64,000 nt of DNA from positions 1-64,000 of the forward strand of contig JADJSH010000018.1 of NCBI GenBank assembly GCA_016711805.1. Reading direction: 5' to 3'. A program made the position numbers and the translations under genes. The notes beneath the pieces were generated by a model that was not told the DNA's origin, did no database searches, and was given only the letters and a program-made list of their open reading frames with translations. Source of the DNA: Bacteroidota bacterium. GTDB lineage: Bacteria; Bacteroidota; Bacteroidia; B-17B0; Aurantibacillaceae. Below, piece after piece: positions 25,166-34,797 of this stretch (position 1 is the first letter of the stretch; each line of letters begins with the position of its first letter).

Positions 25166-27589
25166 TTACTCTTTCATAAAACGTTTAATAATAGTTTGGT
25201 TTGAAGAATTAACTAAACGGCAAGTATACACACCAGTTGCTAAATCGCTCACGTCAATAGACGTTTGCACAGTTGATATAGGAATTACTTTTACTATTTT
25301 ACCTAATGCATCATACACTTCAATATTTTTTGTGGTTGAGGCTAACTCTTCAGTTAAATTGATCGTTAATTTATCGGCAGTTGGATTAGGATAAATTTGC
25401 ACGCTATTTTCAGCGGTTGCTTCATTTAATCCTGTGCAAATATTTACGCTAGCAGTAGCTGCAATAGGAGCACTCTCGCAGTCGTTTTGCTGCACTTGCC
25501 AATTATAAAAATAATAGTAGTAAGCACTTCCTGCATCTGCATCAGTAATGCTTACCAAGCCGCCAATATTAAATGGATATCCCGCACCGGTATTCGTATT
25601 GTTTCTCCACATGTCTGGCAAGGTGCTGGTACCTAATTGGTAATTAGTACCAGGCGTTAAATTAAAGTTTAGGGTTACCGTTTGTGTACCCGCTGGAATA
25701 TTAACTACGGTGGATTGTAAAACAGTTCCAGCAGAATTTCTTAATTCAATAGTCCTGTTACCGGCAGAATTTGCAACCACTTTTACTGTTTTTAATTTAC
25801 AAGCTTGTAGCACATCAAAAATTAAATATCTATCAGCATTTGCATTGAAATTGGAACCAGCACCAAAGACTGTATTAGTTGCAGGGCCTCCATAAACTGG
25901 CGTTTGTGTAATAGTATTAACCGCATAATAGGTGGCGTTATTAGTAAGTGTAGGAGTAGTGAATGTATTTCCTGTTCCAACTTGTACTAACATATTAGAA
26001 TTAGTGTACCAATTAATAACGCCATTTCCTGAAGCTGTTAACGTTGCCGAAGTTCCAGAGCAAATATTATTATTAGTTGTTGTTGGATTTGAAGGAGCAT
26101 TAATGGTAATATAGCTCGATTTAATTAGTGAATCTTTTGAGTTTGCTGTACAACCTGTTGCTACTAATTTTACAGAGTAAGTTCCATTAGCCGTATAGGT
26201 GTGAGAAGGATTAATGGTAGTACTTGTTGTATTATCTCCAAAATCCCAAGTATATGCTAAACCTGCAGATGTTGTATTGTTGAAATTAACGCTTGTAGGC
26301 AAGGAGCATGACGTGATTTGGTTGGCAGTAAAATTTGCTCCTATAGCTCCAGGCGTATATAGCGCTCCAACACCAACTGCATACCATGCGTTAGTTGTTT
26401 GTATTACTTCGTTTGAACATGCTCCATATAAATCTTTAGCGGCTTGTATAGTAAAGTTTCTAACATTGGCATAAGTTGTTCCAGGTGTCATATATACATT
26501 TAATGCTCTATAGGCAATAGCAGCCGATTTAGTCATAGTTAACCCAGTAATATTATATGCTTGTCCATTATCATTTGTGCCACTTCCACCCACTGATAAA
26601 AGATAAAACCAATAATCACAAGGTCCTGCATTGATATGAACTTCTCCACCGGCATCCCAATTTGTCCCTTGATATGTATCTGGATCTTGATGTAAATTTG
26701 GGTTAGACATATTTCTTATACCTTGAGAATTTGTTGTAATATCAGCCCCCATAATCCAATCGTGTTGTGTAGGCCTTGCAAACCATTCTGTACATGTACC
26801 AAAAATGTCAGCAAATGCTTCATTTAAAGCTCCAGCTTCTCCATTACCTAAGTTAGCTGTATTTTCAACTACACCATGAGTTATTTCATGGCCGCAAACA
26901 TCTAAGCCCGTCATGATTGTAAATCCTTGAGATGTATTTCCATCCCCATAAGTCATACGTTGTCCATCCCAAAATGCATTTACAAAATTGGTGTTGTAAT
27001 GAACATAACTTAACATTTTGTATCCATTGTCGTCAATGCTGTTTCTATTGTGCTCTTGCAGAAAGTAATCATAGGTTGCTTCAGCGCCAAAATGTGCGTC
27101 TGTAGCAGCTTGATCAGTGGTTGTAATTGTCCAGCTATTAACTGTATTCGTAAAATCAGTAGCACTATAAGTTTGAGTGTTCTTCATATTATAAGTTTCA
27201 ATCCCATTTCCTCGTCCCGCTTCTCTTAGTCTGTATCCTGCAGTATAACTATCAGTTGTAATTGGTTTTGTGCCACTATATTTTGTGTTAGCAGTTCCAA
27301 CTACATCAATCGTACAAATTAAATTTTGTTCCTTTAAGATAGTTCCATTTGTAGCATCAATATATACATTGGCTCTGTATAATGGTTCTTCTGCATAAAT
27401 ATTAAATTTATAAGCATACTGATAGGATGTTGTTTTAGTTTTTGCATCATTTGTAGTTACTATTAATAATTCTCCTACAGGATTATAATTAAAATTAGGA
27501 TTATTCAAAGCTTCTTGCATATGAGCAGTTTCAGCTTTGTTTTCCCATTTATATTTTTTGGCATTTACTTTTTTTAAGGCTGCTTGCAA
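25166..27589 (-). CDS. M4 thermolysin-like metalloprotease with PKD and T9SS domains (main frame of split gene)
   Basis: Secreted zinc endopeptidase. In this frame come the end of the propeptide, then the M4 catalytic domain with the zinc site H234-E235-x-x-H238 (GHEITHGV), third ligand E257 in GALNEAFAD, and catalytic H318 in EVHINAG. A PKD domain (about 418-480, TWDFGDNTT) follows, then a beta-rich module, then a C-terminal T9SS sorting domain (about 735-807, IYPNPTADKL...GVYTCRL). The frame's start is only a TTG with no signal peptide. The true N-terminus is in the adjoining frame, so the gene is interrupted by a single-base shift. Export by T9SS to the cell surface or medium is inferred. 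Confidence 0.9.
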   Translation of the reverse strand: MQAALKKVNAKKYKWENKAETAHMQEALNNPNFNYNPVGELLIVTTNDAKTKTTSYQYAYKFNIYAEEPLYRANVYIDATNGTILKEQNLICTIDVVGTANTKYSGTKPITTDSYTAGYRLREAGRGNGIETYNMKNTQTYSATDFTNTVNSWTITTTDQAATDAHFGAEATYDYFLQEHNRNSIDDNGYKMLSYVHYNTNFVNAFWDGQRMTYGDGNTSQGFTIMTGLDVCGHEITHGVVENTANLGNGEAGALNEAFADIFGTCTEWFARPTQHDWIMGADITTNSQGIRNMSNPNLHQDPDTYQGTNWDAGGEVHINAGPCDYWFYLLSVGGSGTNDNGQAYNITGLTMTKSAAIAYRALNVYMTPGTTYANVRNFTIQAAKDLYGACSNEVIQTTNAWYAVGVGALYTPGAIGANFTANQITSCSLPTSVNFNNTTSAGLAYTWDFGDNTTSTTINPSHTYTANGTYSVKLVATGCTANSKDSLIKSSYITINAPSNPTTTNNNICSGTSATLTASGNGVINWYTNSNMLVQVGTGNTFTTPTLTNNATYYAVNTITQTPVYGGPATNTVFGAGSNFNANADRYLIFDVLQACKLKTVKVVANSAGNRTIELRNSAGTVLQSTVVNIPAGTQTVTLNFNLTPGTNYQLGTSTLPDMWRNNTNTGAGYPFNIGGLVSITDADAGSAYYYYFYNWQVQQNDCESAPIAATASVNICTGLNEATAENSVQIYPNPTADKLTINLTEELASTTKNIEVYDALGKIVKVIPISTVQTSIDVSDLATGVYTCRLVNSSNQTIIKRFMKE

Positions 27590-27999
27590 CGCTTGTTGTT
27601 CTGAAATGAAACAGAATTGGATAATTTGATATTTCTAAACCAATCTCCATTAAACGATTTCACTTCATTATTTTTTTCGTGAACAATAATCGTAGAATTT
27701 TCAATTTTATAGCCTTTGTAATATTGTACAAAACGTTGATGTTTAAATCCTAAAGCGTCAATGGTTGATTTTGTTGGAATAAAAGATACATCATTTGTTT
27801 CAACGAGTTCTTTTTTCATCCAATCTATAAATTGTGTTTCTGAGAAGTGCTTATGATCATCGAAACTAACTTGTAGTGGCAAGTTGGTCGTACTTGATAA
27901 ATAATCAATTTTAGCACCTTCTAATTTGAACGTATTTTGCTGTGCAAAAATCAACGAACAAAGACATGAAGCAATAAAAGTGTAGTAGGTTTTAGTCAT
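27574..27999 (-). pseudogene. N-terminal fragment of the frameshifted M4 protease
   Basis: This 141-codon frame gives the signal peptide (FIASCLCSLIFAQ) and the start of the fungalysin/thermolysin propeptide (FTP) domain. It ends at a stop in a 16-base overlap with the main protease frame. The register change lies near the plus-strand bases 27600-27608. Adding one T to the TTT in CATTTCAG (minus strand) would join ...SVSF directly to SEQQALQAALKKV, the expected propeptide sequence. Either a recent inactivating deletion or a sequencing error in a homopolymer explains it. Confidence 0.8.
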
Positions 28000-28195
28000 G
28001 ATAAATTGTTTAGTTAAAACTAAACTAAGCGATTAAAACATGAATGCCAACACCGTTTGTATAATTAACTGAATTATTTTCGTTTCTACAAAATAACTCC
28101 AAAAAAGCATAAACATTTAATCCATTTAGGGGATTTGAGTTTAGCAATAGTGCATCCGAGCTATTAAAATCCAGAATAATTACAAAAAATTAAAA

Positions 28196-28212
28196 TGCTA
28201 CAATTTGTAGCA
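28196..28212. repeat. Short palindrome TGCTACAATTTGTAGCA
   Basis: Near-identical to the palindrome near 12.46 kb (one centre base differs). It lies about 46 bases before the PA0069-like radical SAM gene, where it could act as an operator or be a dispersed repeat. Confidence 0.55.
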
Positions 28213-28258
28213 ATCAATTGCTATCGAATGAGAGTACCTTTAACCAAGGCTAATAATC

Positions 28259-29329
28259 ATGGAAAATAGAATCATTAATTACTTCAAAGGTAGAGGAGCA
28301 CAATTTAATCCTCATAGTCGTTTTCAAAAGAGTCAATATGTGCAAGAGCATGTTGAAGGTTTAGATGAAGAGTTTTTACAAAAGGAAAAAACAGAAATCA
28401 TTTATACCTATCCTAAAACGATTATCAATAAAGTAGAAAGTACGGATATTGGGTTGGGTTATTCTTTAACTCCTTATCAGGGTTGCGAACATGGTTGTAT
28501 TTATTGTTATGCTCGTAACTCTCATGAATTTTGGGGTTATAGCGCGGGGCTAGATTTTGAGAGAAAAATAGTTGTTAAAAAAAATGCCGTTGAATTATTA
28601 GAATCACATTTCAGTCAAAAAAACTGGAAGGTCAAACCGATTATGCTATCTGGTAATACCGATTGTTATCAGCCTATTGAAAGAGAAACAGAAATAACCA
28701 GAAATATTTTAAAAACCTGTTTAAAATACAAACATCCAATTGCGATCATCACCAAAAATTCTCTAATTACCAGAGATATTGATGTATTAACCGAATTAGC
28801 CGAGCATAATTTGGTACATGTGATGATTTCTATTACTGGCACTGATGAAAAAATGCGTCAGTTATTAGAACCAAGAACTGCCACTTATAAAAACAGAATG
28901 GCGGTTTTAGAGGCTTTATCTAAACATGGTATTCCTTGCGGAGTCATGGTAGCGCCTATTATTCCTGGCATTAATAATCACGAAATACCAAGCGTGTTGG
29001 AGGCAGCTGCATCTGCTGGGGCAACCAGCGCAGGAATTACTATTGTTCGTTTAAACGGCTCGGTAGAGCATATTTTTAAAGATTGGTTGGTGAAAAACTT
29101 TCCTGATAGAGCTGATAAAGTATGGCATCAGATTATGGATTGCCATGGTGGAAAAGTAAGCGATACTCGTAAAAGTGTGCGAATGAAAGGCGAAGGAAAA
29201 ATAGCGGAATCCATCATGCAATTGTTTAAAATTTCGAGAGATAAATTCATGCCAACCGAATCTAAATTTGAATTTAATTGTGCGGATTTTAATTATAAAG
29301 CGGGCGATAAACAGTTGAGTTTGTTTTAA
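28259..29329 (+). CDS. PA0069-family radical SAM protein (SplB-like)
   Basis: Radical SAM enzyme of the PA0069 family, related in sequence to spore photoproduct lyase. Cluster ligands are C76, C80 and C83 in YQGCEHGCIYCYARNSHE. Further family motifs are LSGNTDCYQPIE, ITKNSLITRD and APIIPGINNHEI. At 356 residues it has the usual length. No export signal. The biochemical reaction is not known; a DNA- or nucleotide-repair role is often guessed from the SplB relation. It is an apparent single-gene unit. Confidence 0.88.
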   Translation: MENRIINYFKGRGAQFNPHSRFQKSQYVQEHVEGLDEEFLQKEKTEIIYTYPKTIINKVESTDIGLGYSLTPYQGCEHGCIYCYARNSHEFWGYSAGLDFERKIVVKKNAVELLESHFSQKNWKVKPIMLSGNTDCYQPIERETEITRNILKTCLKYKHPIAIITKNSLITRDIDVLTELAEHNLVHVMISITGTDEKMRQLLEPRTATYKNRMAVLEALSKHGIPCGVMVAPIIPGINNHEIPSVLEAAASAGATSAGITIVRLNGSVEHIFKDWLVKNFPDRADKVWHQIMDCHGGKVSDTRKSVRMKGEGKIAESIMQLFKISRDKFMPTESKFEFNCADFNYKAGDKQLSLF

Positions 29330-29384
29330 AGTTATTTAACGTTATTTCTATTGGCGTTTCATATTTAATAAACTATTTTTAAAT

Positions 29385-31529
29385 ATGAAACATACTATAT
29401 TATTCATTTTTTTATATTGCTATTCACTTAAAGCCATTTCGCAAATCAACTATCCATACTCTAAAACAGTTGATAGTTCTGATACTTATTTCGGAATAAA
29501 TTACCCTGACCCATACCGTTGGTTAGAAAAAATGAAAGACCCAGAAGTAGAAACTTGGTTTAAATCTCAGTCGACTTTAACAAATGAGGTTATTGGTAAA
29601 ATACCTGGGAGAGAAGAGCTTGCAACTGAATGGCAAAATCTTTCCAAATTAAAAAAAACATCTTATGCTGAAAGGCGTATAGCTAATGGGCGCATTTTTT
29701 ATTTTAAAACAGCGCAAGGCGAAAGTTACCCTAAATTATATTTTAAAGAAACGGAATCAGCAACCGAGCAAATGCTATTTGATCCAGTTATTGATGTTCC
29801 CGGAAAAACAGTAACACTTCAGGGTTCAGTACCCAGTCATGACGGAAAAAAGGTGGTTCTTACTTACATGGAAAATGGTTCGGAAATTTCAACCCTAAGA
29901 ATATTGGATGTTACTACCAAACAATTTTTATCTGAAAATATATATCCTTGTTTGGGTGGCGGTATTTTTTGGTTGCAGGATGATAAAGCATTTATTTATA
30001 CGTTGCTTGCAACCAATGATAATACATCTAAAGATTTTTTAAAAAACAATAAAGTGAAGTTGCATATTGTAGGGCAAGATTATAAAAAAGACAATGATTA
30101 CTTAAGTTGTGAGAGTTATCCTGAATTAAACATAAAGTCTTTTAATTTCGCAAGTGGAGAATTATCAGACTTGTCGCCTCAGTATTTATTTTCCTCTATT
30201 GGCAACGATGATGGTCTACACATAAAATACGTAGCATCTATTAAAGAACAATACAATAAACATATTAATTGGAAGGTTTTGAGTAAAGCAGAAGATCAGT
30301 TAATTAAAGTCACAGAATTTATTGGAAATAACGTTTATTCTATAACCAATAAAAATGCACCCAATTGTAAATTAATAGCAACCAACATTGACCATCCAAA
30401 CTGGCAAAAGCCAGAGTTAATTGCCGCCGAACGTAAAGATATGGTTTTGGGAGATTTTAATGTTTGTAAAGACTTTATTCTGTTAACTTATAGTGAAGGT
30501 GTTAATTGTCGTTTATATAAATATGATTTTAAAACAAAAATTACTACTGAAGTAAAACTGCCTTATGCCAGCAACTTTGATGCCTGGTGCACGGATAGAA
30601 AATCAAATACTTGCTATGTAAAATTGAGGTCGTGGCATAAAACAGCTACTGAATATAAACTGAATGCTTTAACTAATACATTTGAACTCAGTGAATTTAA
30701 TGCTCCGTCAAATTATGGCGACCTATTTAATGATCTTGAAGTAGAAGAAAATGAAGTAAAGGGTCATGATGGTGTTATGATTCCTTTATCTATCATTTAT
30801 AAAAAAGGCATGAAAAAAGATGGTAGCAATTTTTGTTTGATGGATAGTTATGGTTCATATGGATATAGCATGTTGCCTTATTTCGATTTATTTCATAATT
30901 CCTTAGCAACAAAAGGATTTGTAATTGCTATACCTCATGTAAGAGGTGGTGGAGAAAAAGGAGAAGCATGGAGAGTTGGAGGACTCAAAATAAACAAGCC
31001 AAACACATGGAAAGATTTTAATTGTTGTGCCGAATATTTAATTTCTCAAGGCCATACTTCTTCTAAAAAAATAATAGCTACTTCTGGAAGCGCAGGCGGA
31101 ATTATGATTAGCAGAGCTATGACAGAACGACCTGATTTATATGGGGCTGCTATTTGTATCTCAGGTATTGTAAATGCGTTGCGATTAGAGCAAATGCCAA
31201 ATGGACTAAATTGTTCTTTTGAATTTGGAAAAACGAAAGATAGCATAGAATGTATAGGTTTATCTGAAATGGATGGCGTGTCTCATGTTTTGAGAAACAA
31301 AGATTATCCTGCATTGGTATGTGTCACAGGTATTAATGACCCTAGAGTATCGCCGTGGCAGTCGGCTAAATTAGTAGCAGCATTTCAACAACGAAATCCT
31401 AATGGGAAACCAGCGTTACTAATGGTAAACTACGAAAATGGTCACTTTAATAGTTCCGAAGATTTTGCAAATCAAATTGCATTTGCTCTCTGGCAATGTG
31501 GACATCCTGATTTTCAACCAAAAAAATAA
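29385..31529 (+). CDS. Secreted prolyl oligopeptidase (peptidase S9A)
   Basis: Serine peptidase that cleaves short peptides after proline. An N-terminal signal peptide (cleavage near residue 20, KAISQ) sends it to the periplasm. It opens with YPDPYRWLEKMKDPEV, the family start, followed by a seven-bladed propeller (about 80-430) and the alpha/beta hydrolase domain. Catalytic triad: S569 in TSGSAGGIM, D652 in NDPRVSPWQ and H687 in ENGHFNSS. At 714 residues it is full length. It may be used for peptide scavenging together with other exported proteases. Confidence 0.93.
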   Translation: MKHTILFIFLYCYSLKAISQINYPYSKTVDSSDTYFGINYPDPYRWLEKMKDPEVETWFKSQSTLTNEVIGKIPGREELATEWQNLSKLKKTSYAERRIANGRIFYFKTAQGESYPKLYFKETESATEQMLFDPVIDVPGKTVTLQGSVPSHDGKKVVLTYMENGSEISTLRILDVTTKQFLSENIYPCLGGGIFWLQDDKAFIYTLLATNDNTSKDFLKNNKVKLHIVGQDYKKDNDYLSCESYPELNIKSFNFASGELSDLSPQYLFSSIGNDDGLHIKYVASIKEQYNKHINWKVLSKAEDQLIKVTEFIGNNVYSITNKNAPNCKLIATNIDHPNWQKPELIAAERKDMVLGDFNVCKDFILLTYSEGVNCRLYKYDFKTKITTEVKLPYASNFDAWCTDRKSNTCYVKLRSWHKTATEYKLNALTNTFELSEFNAPSNYGDLFNDLEVEENEVKGHDGVMIPLSIIYKKGMKKDGSNFCLMDSYGSYGYSMLPYFDLFHNSLATKGFVIAIPHVRGGGEKGEAWRVGGLKINKPNTWKDFNCCAEYLISQGHTSSKKIIATSGSAGGIMISRAMTERPDLYGAAICISGIVNALRLEQMPNGLNCSFEFGKTKDSIECIGLSEMDGVSHVLRNKDYPALVCVTGINDPRVSPWQSAKLVAAFQQRNPNGKPALLMVNYENGHFNSSEDFANQIAFALWQCGHPDFQPKK

Positions 31530-31570
31530 TAATGTTTTATCTTTTATTGATTTAGTTGAGATTATTCAAT

Positions 31571-31600
31571 TTGCATCTGTCTAATAAGAGTTTAACTTTG
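31571..31600 (+). promoter_or_regulatory. Bacteroidota-type promoter (TTG-N19-TAACTTTG)
   Basis: The best promoter match in the window: TTG, 19-base spacer, TAACTTTG. It would start transcription about 9 bases before the pentapeptide-repeat gene and drive the four-gene run that follows. Confidence 0.55.
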
Positions 31601-31615
31601 AGCTAGATTATATTT

Positions 31616-32182
31616 ATGACCAAATTATTAAAACCTACAGAAACTATTTCAAATTTGACTATTCTTCCTAAGTCATTCGACAGAGAAGATTATGAGAAAT
31701 GTGAATTCGTTAATTGTACTTTAACTGATATTTCTAATTTAAATTTTATTAATTGTTCTTTCAAGAACTGTAATTTGAGCAATTGTAAAATCAACAATGC
31801 CAAACTGCAAGGTGTTGAATTTGTTGATTGCAAATTATTAGGACTTAATTTTTTTCAAGCGAAAGATTTTGCTTTTGAAGTCTATTTTGAAAAATGCCTT
31901 TTAGATTACGCTTCCTTTGATAGCAAAAAAATGAATAAAAGTGAATTTAAGTTCTGCAAAATGCATGAAGTCAATTTTACAAATGCCGATTTATCGAAAT
32001 CAATTTTTACCGATTGCGATTTGTATGAAGCTGTTTTTGCTAAAACAAATTTAAGTAGTGTCGATTTTACAAGCTCTAGTAATTTCGCTATTGATCCAGA
32101 GATTAATAATATTAAAAGGGCAAAATTTTTATCTCAAGATTTATTTAGACTTTTAACAAGACACGATATCATTATTGAATAA
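31616..32182 (+). CDS. Pentapeptide-repeat protein
   Basis: A 188-residue protein with pentapeptide repeats of A(D/N)LxX type (for example CEFVNCTLTDI, NLNFINCSFKNCNLSNCK, NFTNADLSKSIFTDCDL), which fold as a right-handed beta-helix. It is broken by a short irregular stretch near residues 85-95, as in Qnr/McbG-type proteins, and ends with an alpha-helical cap (FLSQDLFRLLTRH). Qnr-like proteins mimic DNA and protect gyrase, but that function is only inferred. First gene of a likely operon. Confidence 0.82.
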   Translation: MTKLLKPTETISNLTILPKSFDREDYEKCEFVNCTLTDISNLNFINCSFKNCNLSNCKINNAKLQGVEFVDCKLLGLNFFQAKDFAFEVYFEKCLLDYASFDSKKMNKSEFKFCKMHEVNFTNADLSKSIFTDCDLYEAVFAKTNLSSVDFTSSSNFAIDPEINNIKRAKFLSQDLFRLLTRHDIIIE

Positions 32183-32199
32183 CTATTAAAATACATTTT

Positions 32200-32652
32200 A
32201 TGAAAAAATCACATATCATACTATTTATTTTGTTCATTTTATCTTTAGCTGTGAATGCACAAAAGCCAGTTTACGATTCTATACTTGCTAAAAAATTACA
32301 TGCCGATGATTACGGCATGAAAATGTATGTATTTGTAATGCTTAAAACTGGTACTAACACATCTACTGATAAAGAAGCAAAAAGCAAAGCATTCGCTGGT
32401 CATATGAAAAATATTCAATTCATGGCAGATAATGGAAAATTAGCGGTAGCTGGCCCATTTGAAAAAGGTGGAACCCATCGTGGATTATTTATTTTAAATG
32501 TCACAACTTTTGAGGAAGCTAATCAATTATTGGAGGAAGACACAGCCATCAAAGAAAAATATTTAGAGCCTGAATTAATTCAATGGTACGGTTCCGCTTC
32601 TTTAATGGAAACTCCTGAAATTCATAAAAAAATTCAAAAATCAAATTTTTAA
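32200..32652 (+). CDS. Secreted YCII-like domain protein
   Basis: A 150-residue exported protein with a signal peptide (FILSLAVNAQ) and a YCII-related ferredoxin-like domain: MYVFVMLKTG, then HMKNIQFMADNGKLAVAGPFEKGG, and GLFILNVTTFEEANQLLEED. This fold is often a small enzyme-like or dimerising module; exported versions are common in Bacteroidota and of unknown role. It starts 17 bases after the pentapeptide-repeat gene and is probably cotranscribed. Confidence 0.8.
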   Translation: MKKSHIILFILFILSLAVNAQKPVYDSILAKKLHADDYGMKMYVFVMLKTGTNTSTDKEAKSKAFAGHMKNIQFMADNGKLAVAGPFEKGGTHRGLFILNVTTFEEANQLLEEDTAIKEKYLEPELIQWYGSASLMETPEIHKKIQKSNF

Positions 32653-32683
32653 ATATTATATTTAATTAATCAATAATTTATTC

Positions 32684-33598
32684 ATGAATCATTTACGATT
32701 TTTCACACTTTGTTTTTTTGTTTTAATAAGCGTTAAAAATAATGCTCAAGTGACTGAGCAAAATTACCGTATCTATTCGGTTAAAGCCGCTAAGGAAATT
32801 GCTATTACGGAAATTACAGAGGATATGAAAAATGCTGATGTGTTATTTTATGGCGAAGAACATAATGATTCAGTGACTCATTATTTAGAACATAAAATTT
32901 TCGAAACCTTATTTCAAAAATATAATTCAGATATCGCTCTTTCTATGGAAATGTTTGAACGTGATGTTCAACCGATTATGAATGAATATTTGACGTCTGA
33001 TGTGAGAGAGAAAAACTTTAAAAAAGATGCTCGTGTTTGGTCTAATTACAAAGATTACCGACCAATGGTTGAATTTAGTAAATTAAATAAATTAGATGTG
33101 ATTTGTGCTAATGCCGCAGGACGTTATTCTAATTTAGCGGGCCGTAAAGGACAAAAAGGATTGATGGATTTACCCCAAGAATCAAAAAAATATTTTGCAC
33201 CCTTACCTTACGATACAGCTTCAGGAAAATACCATGAAAAACTAGTGGGTCTTTTTGACCAGGGAAGTTCTAAAAAGAAAAAACAACCATCGATGGGTGA
33301 ATCATTTAGTTTAGTGATGGCGCAATCGCTTTGGGATGCAACCATGGCTTATTCTATACATGAGTATTTTGAGAAAAATCCTACAAAAAAAGTATTTCAA
33401 GTTAACGGCCGATTTCATAGCGACGAACATTTTGCCGTAGTGACTCAATTAAAAAAATATAATCCAAAAGTACGAGTGCTAGTTATTTCTTCGGGTTCAG
33501 ATGAATCGTTTCCGAATGTTGATTGGAAGAAATTTGAAAACCAAGGAGATTATATTATTATCACTGATCCTAAAGTGCCTAAAACTTACAAAGACTAA
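32684..33598 (+). CDS. ChaN-like haem-binding protein (Cofac_haem_bdg family)
   Basis: A 304-residue exported protein with a signal peptide (FVLISVKNNAQ) and a ChaN-like domain. It carries VLFYGEEHNDSVTHYLEHKIF near residue 50 and ALSMEMFERDVQPIMNEYL near 87, both hallmarks of the family that binds haem or acts in iron uptake. There is no lipobox cysteine, unlike several relatives. It is followed after 5 bases by a thioredoxin-like gene, so the two are cotranscribed. Confidence 0.8.
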   Translation: MNHLRFFTLCFFVLISVKNNAQVTEQNYRIYSVKAAKEIAITEITEDMKNADVLFYGEEHNDSVTHYLEHKIFETLFQKYNSDIALSMEMFERDVQPIMNEYLTSDVREKNFKKDARVWSNYKDYRPMVEFSKLNKLDVICANAAGRYSNLAGRKGQKGLMDLPQESKKYFAPLPYDTASGKYHEKLVGLFDQGSSKKKKQPSMGESFSLVMAQSLWDATMAYSIHEYFEKNPTKKVFQVNGRFHSDEHFAVVTQLKKYNPKVRVLVISSGSDESFPNVDWKKFENQGDYIIITDPKVPKTYKD

Positions 33599-33603
33599 TA
33601 CTT

Positions 33604-34797
33604 ATGTTAAAATCAATTTTCTCACTAGCTTTTTTAAGCTTATCAATAATAGCTGTTTCACAAACTAAAAACATCAATTTTGAGCATAGCACATTTGCTG
33701 AAATAAAAGCTAAAGCAAAAAAAGAACATAAACTTATTTTTATAGATGCTTTCACAACATGGTGCGGACCTTGTAAACAAATGTCAAAAAATGTTTTCAC
33801 GAATGATGCCGTAGCCGACTTTTATAATTTTAGTTTTATAAATGCTAAAATTGATATGGAACAAGGAGAGGGTATTGAAATAGCAAAACAATATGAGGTA
33901 AAATGTTATCCTAATTTATTATTTATTGATGGAGATGGAAATTTAGTTCATCGCATAGCTGGATCTATGTCTGCTAAAGAATTTATAAATCTAGGGAAAG
34001 AGACACAGTATCCTGAGAAATGTTTTTCGTACTACACTAAAAATTTTGAAGCCAATAAAACAAATGCTGATTTCTTGGCCAAGTATATTGAGGCAAGGGA
34101 AAGCACCTGTTTGGAATCACAAGATTTGGTGAAAGATTATTTTGCTCATCAAAAAGAAGAAAACTTAACTAGTCAAGCCAATTGGGATATGATTGTGTAT
34201 CATATCAATGATATGGACTCTAAAGTGTTTGATTTTGTGATTGCTAATAAACAAAAGTATATTGATTTATATACCGAAAAAGCTGTAAACGGAAAAATAG
34301 ATGGAGTTAGCGAAAGTGCTTTGAGTTCTATTATTAGAATGAAGACTTTTGATGCTAAAAAGTATAATGATGCAAAAACTAAAATAGAATCTTTTAAAAC
34401 GCCAAATACCAAATTAATTTTTATAGAGGCGGATATGAAATTAGCTCAACATAATGGAGACTGGATGGATTATGCAAAACTTGCTATGGCTCATGTAGAC
34501 ACCTATTATTTAAAGGATGCAAATATGTTAAACTCTATAGCTTGGAATTTTTACGAAAAAGTAGAAGATAAAGAGGCTCTATCAAAGGCAGAAGGATGGG
34601 CAAAAACAGCTTGTGAATTAGAGAAAAATTACGCTAATTTAGATACATACGCTGCTGTTTTATATAAGGTAGGTAAAAAAGATTTGGCTTTGCAAACGGC
34701 AAATAAAGCCATTGATGTTGCTAAAAAAGAAAAGTATTCTGAAGAAGATTATACAGGAACGACTGAATTGATTGAAAAGATTAAAGCAGTTAAATAG
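33604..34797 (+). CDS. Secreted thioredoxin-like protein with C-terminal helical domain
   Basis: A 397-residue periplasmic protein: signal peptide (LSLSIIAVSQ), thioredoxin fold with active-site C54-G-P-C57 in TTWCGPCKQMSK, cis-proline in VKCYPNLLFIDG, then about 250 residues of helices resembling TPR repeats near the end (ANLDTYAAVLYKVGKKDLAL). It probably reduces or isomerises disulfides of an exported partner. Last gene of the run that begins with the pentapeptide-repeat gene; its stop overlaps by 8 bases the 3' end of the convergent gene. Confidence 0.85.
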   Translation: MLKSIFSLAFLSLSIIAVSQTKNINFEHSTFAEIKAKAKKEHKLIFIDAFTTWCGPCKQMSKNVFTNDAVADFYNFSFINAKIDMEQGEGIEIAKQYEVKCYPNLLFIDGDGNLVHRIAGSMSAKEFINLGKETQYPEKCFSYYTKNFEANKTNADFLAKYIEARESTCLESQDLVKDYFAHQKEENLTSQANWDMIVYHINDMDSKVFDFVIANKQKYIDLYTEKAVNGKIDGVSESALSSIIRMKTFDAKKYNDAKTKIESFKTPNTKLIFIEADMKLAQHNGDWMDYAKLAMAHVDTYYLKDANMLNSIAWNFYEKVEDKEALSKAEGWAKTACELEKNYANLDTYAAVLYKVGKKDLALQTANKAIDVAKKEKYSEEDYTGTTELIEKIKAVK

